This document shows, piece by piece, positions 63,938-64,000 of a stretch of DNA of 64,000 nucleotides. The stretch is from Tubiluchus corallicola. Its lineage: Eukaryota; Priapulida; Priapulimorpha; Priapulimorphida; Tubiluchidae. The stretch lies in contig JAQGDQ010002371.1 in assembly GCA_030141605.1 (NCBI GenBank), positions 256,547-320,546 on the forward strand, in the 5' to 3' direction. Both the position numbers and the translations under genes were made by a program. Position 1 is the stretch's first letter, and each line of letters opens with the position of its first letter. Below the pieces are notes generated by a model. It worked only from the letters and a program-made list of their open reading frames with translations. It had not been told where the DNA came from and did not search any database.

Positions 63938-64000
63938 GAGTGCACTGCATTGCATGGGTGGCATCGCATTTGGTTGCGTTTTGTTTGCATTATATTTTCT
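63871..64000 (+). repeat. (GA)n tract plus copy of transporter intron sequence
   Basis: A GA run (63871-63936) is followed by 64 bases, cgagtgcactgcattgcatg through to the window end, that match 39016-39079 with a single difference. In the transporter gene this sequence stands directly before the acceptor of exon 10 (39087). The sequences left of the two GA tracts are unrelated. Confidence 0.95.

Overview
This is animal (metazoan) nuclear DNA: AT-rich, with small exons bounded by GT/AG splice sites, long introns, many microsatellites and degenerate transposable elements. There is no bacterial gene organisation. A class B1 peptide-hormone receptor of the CRF/DH44 type points to a bilaterian, most likely an invertebrate. 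I could not decide the phylum.

Four protein-coding genes can be rebuilt exon by exon; splice phases agree at every join given. (1) A minus-strand Ntn-hydrolase of the peptidase C45 / carcinine-hydrolase (Tan-like) family starts at 9928 and runs left to at least 3146; its C-terminus is not resolved. (2) and (3) Two plus-strand concentrative nucleoside transporters (SLC28/CNT family) lie head to tail, at 16365-31024 and 32438-42146. Nine internal exons have identical lengths and phases in both, so they are a tandem duplication. The first copy has a large first intron that has taken in a LINE. The second has two extra N-terminal exons and a longer C-terminus. (4) A minus-strand class B1 GPCR runs from 60070 (hormone-receptor domain) to 45749 (stop), convergent with the second transporter. 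Its signal-peptide exon lies further right, possibly outside the window.

The rest is mainly repeats: two copies of a pogo/Tigger-like element (about 283-1074 and 36504-37320); a TIR element at 10.7-11.6 kb; a recent 606-bp tandem duplication at 13.46-14.67 kb next to inverted minisatellite arrays; a dead LINE at about 17.0-21.3 kb carrying a nested hAT-like element with an 8-bp target duplication; a palindromic MITE at 21.75-21.96 kb touching a splice acceptor; a foldback element at 41.2-41.5 kb; SINE-like copies; and a 2.7-kb element at 60.5-63.2 kb with about 0.7-kb inverted arms around a decayed ORF with a CXC-like cysteine motif. The last 64 bases repeat, with one mismatch, the intron sequence before exon 10 of the second transporter. 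This is either a further partial transporter copy or an assembly join at a (GA)n tract.

The genes do not form an evident pathway; the only clear functional relation is the paralogous transporter pair. I found no convincing functional tRNA, rRNA or CRISPR array.
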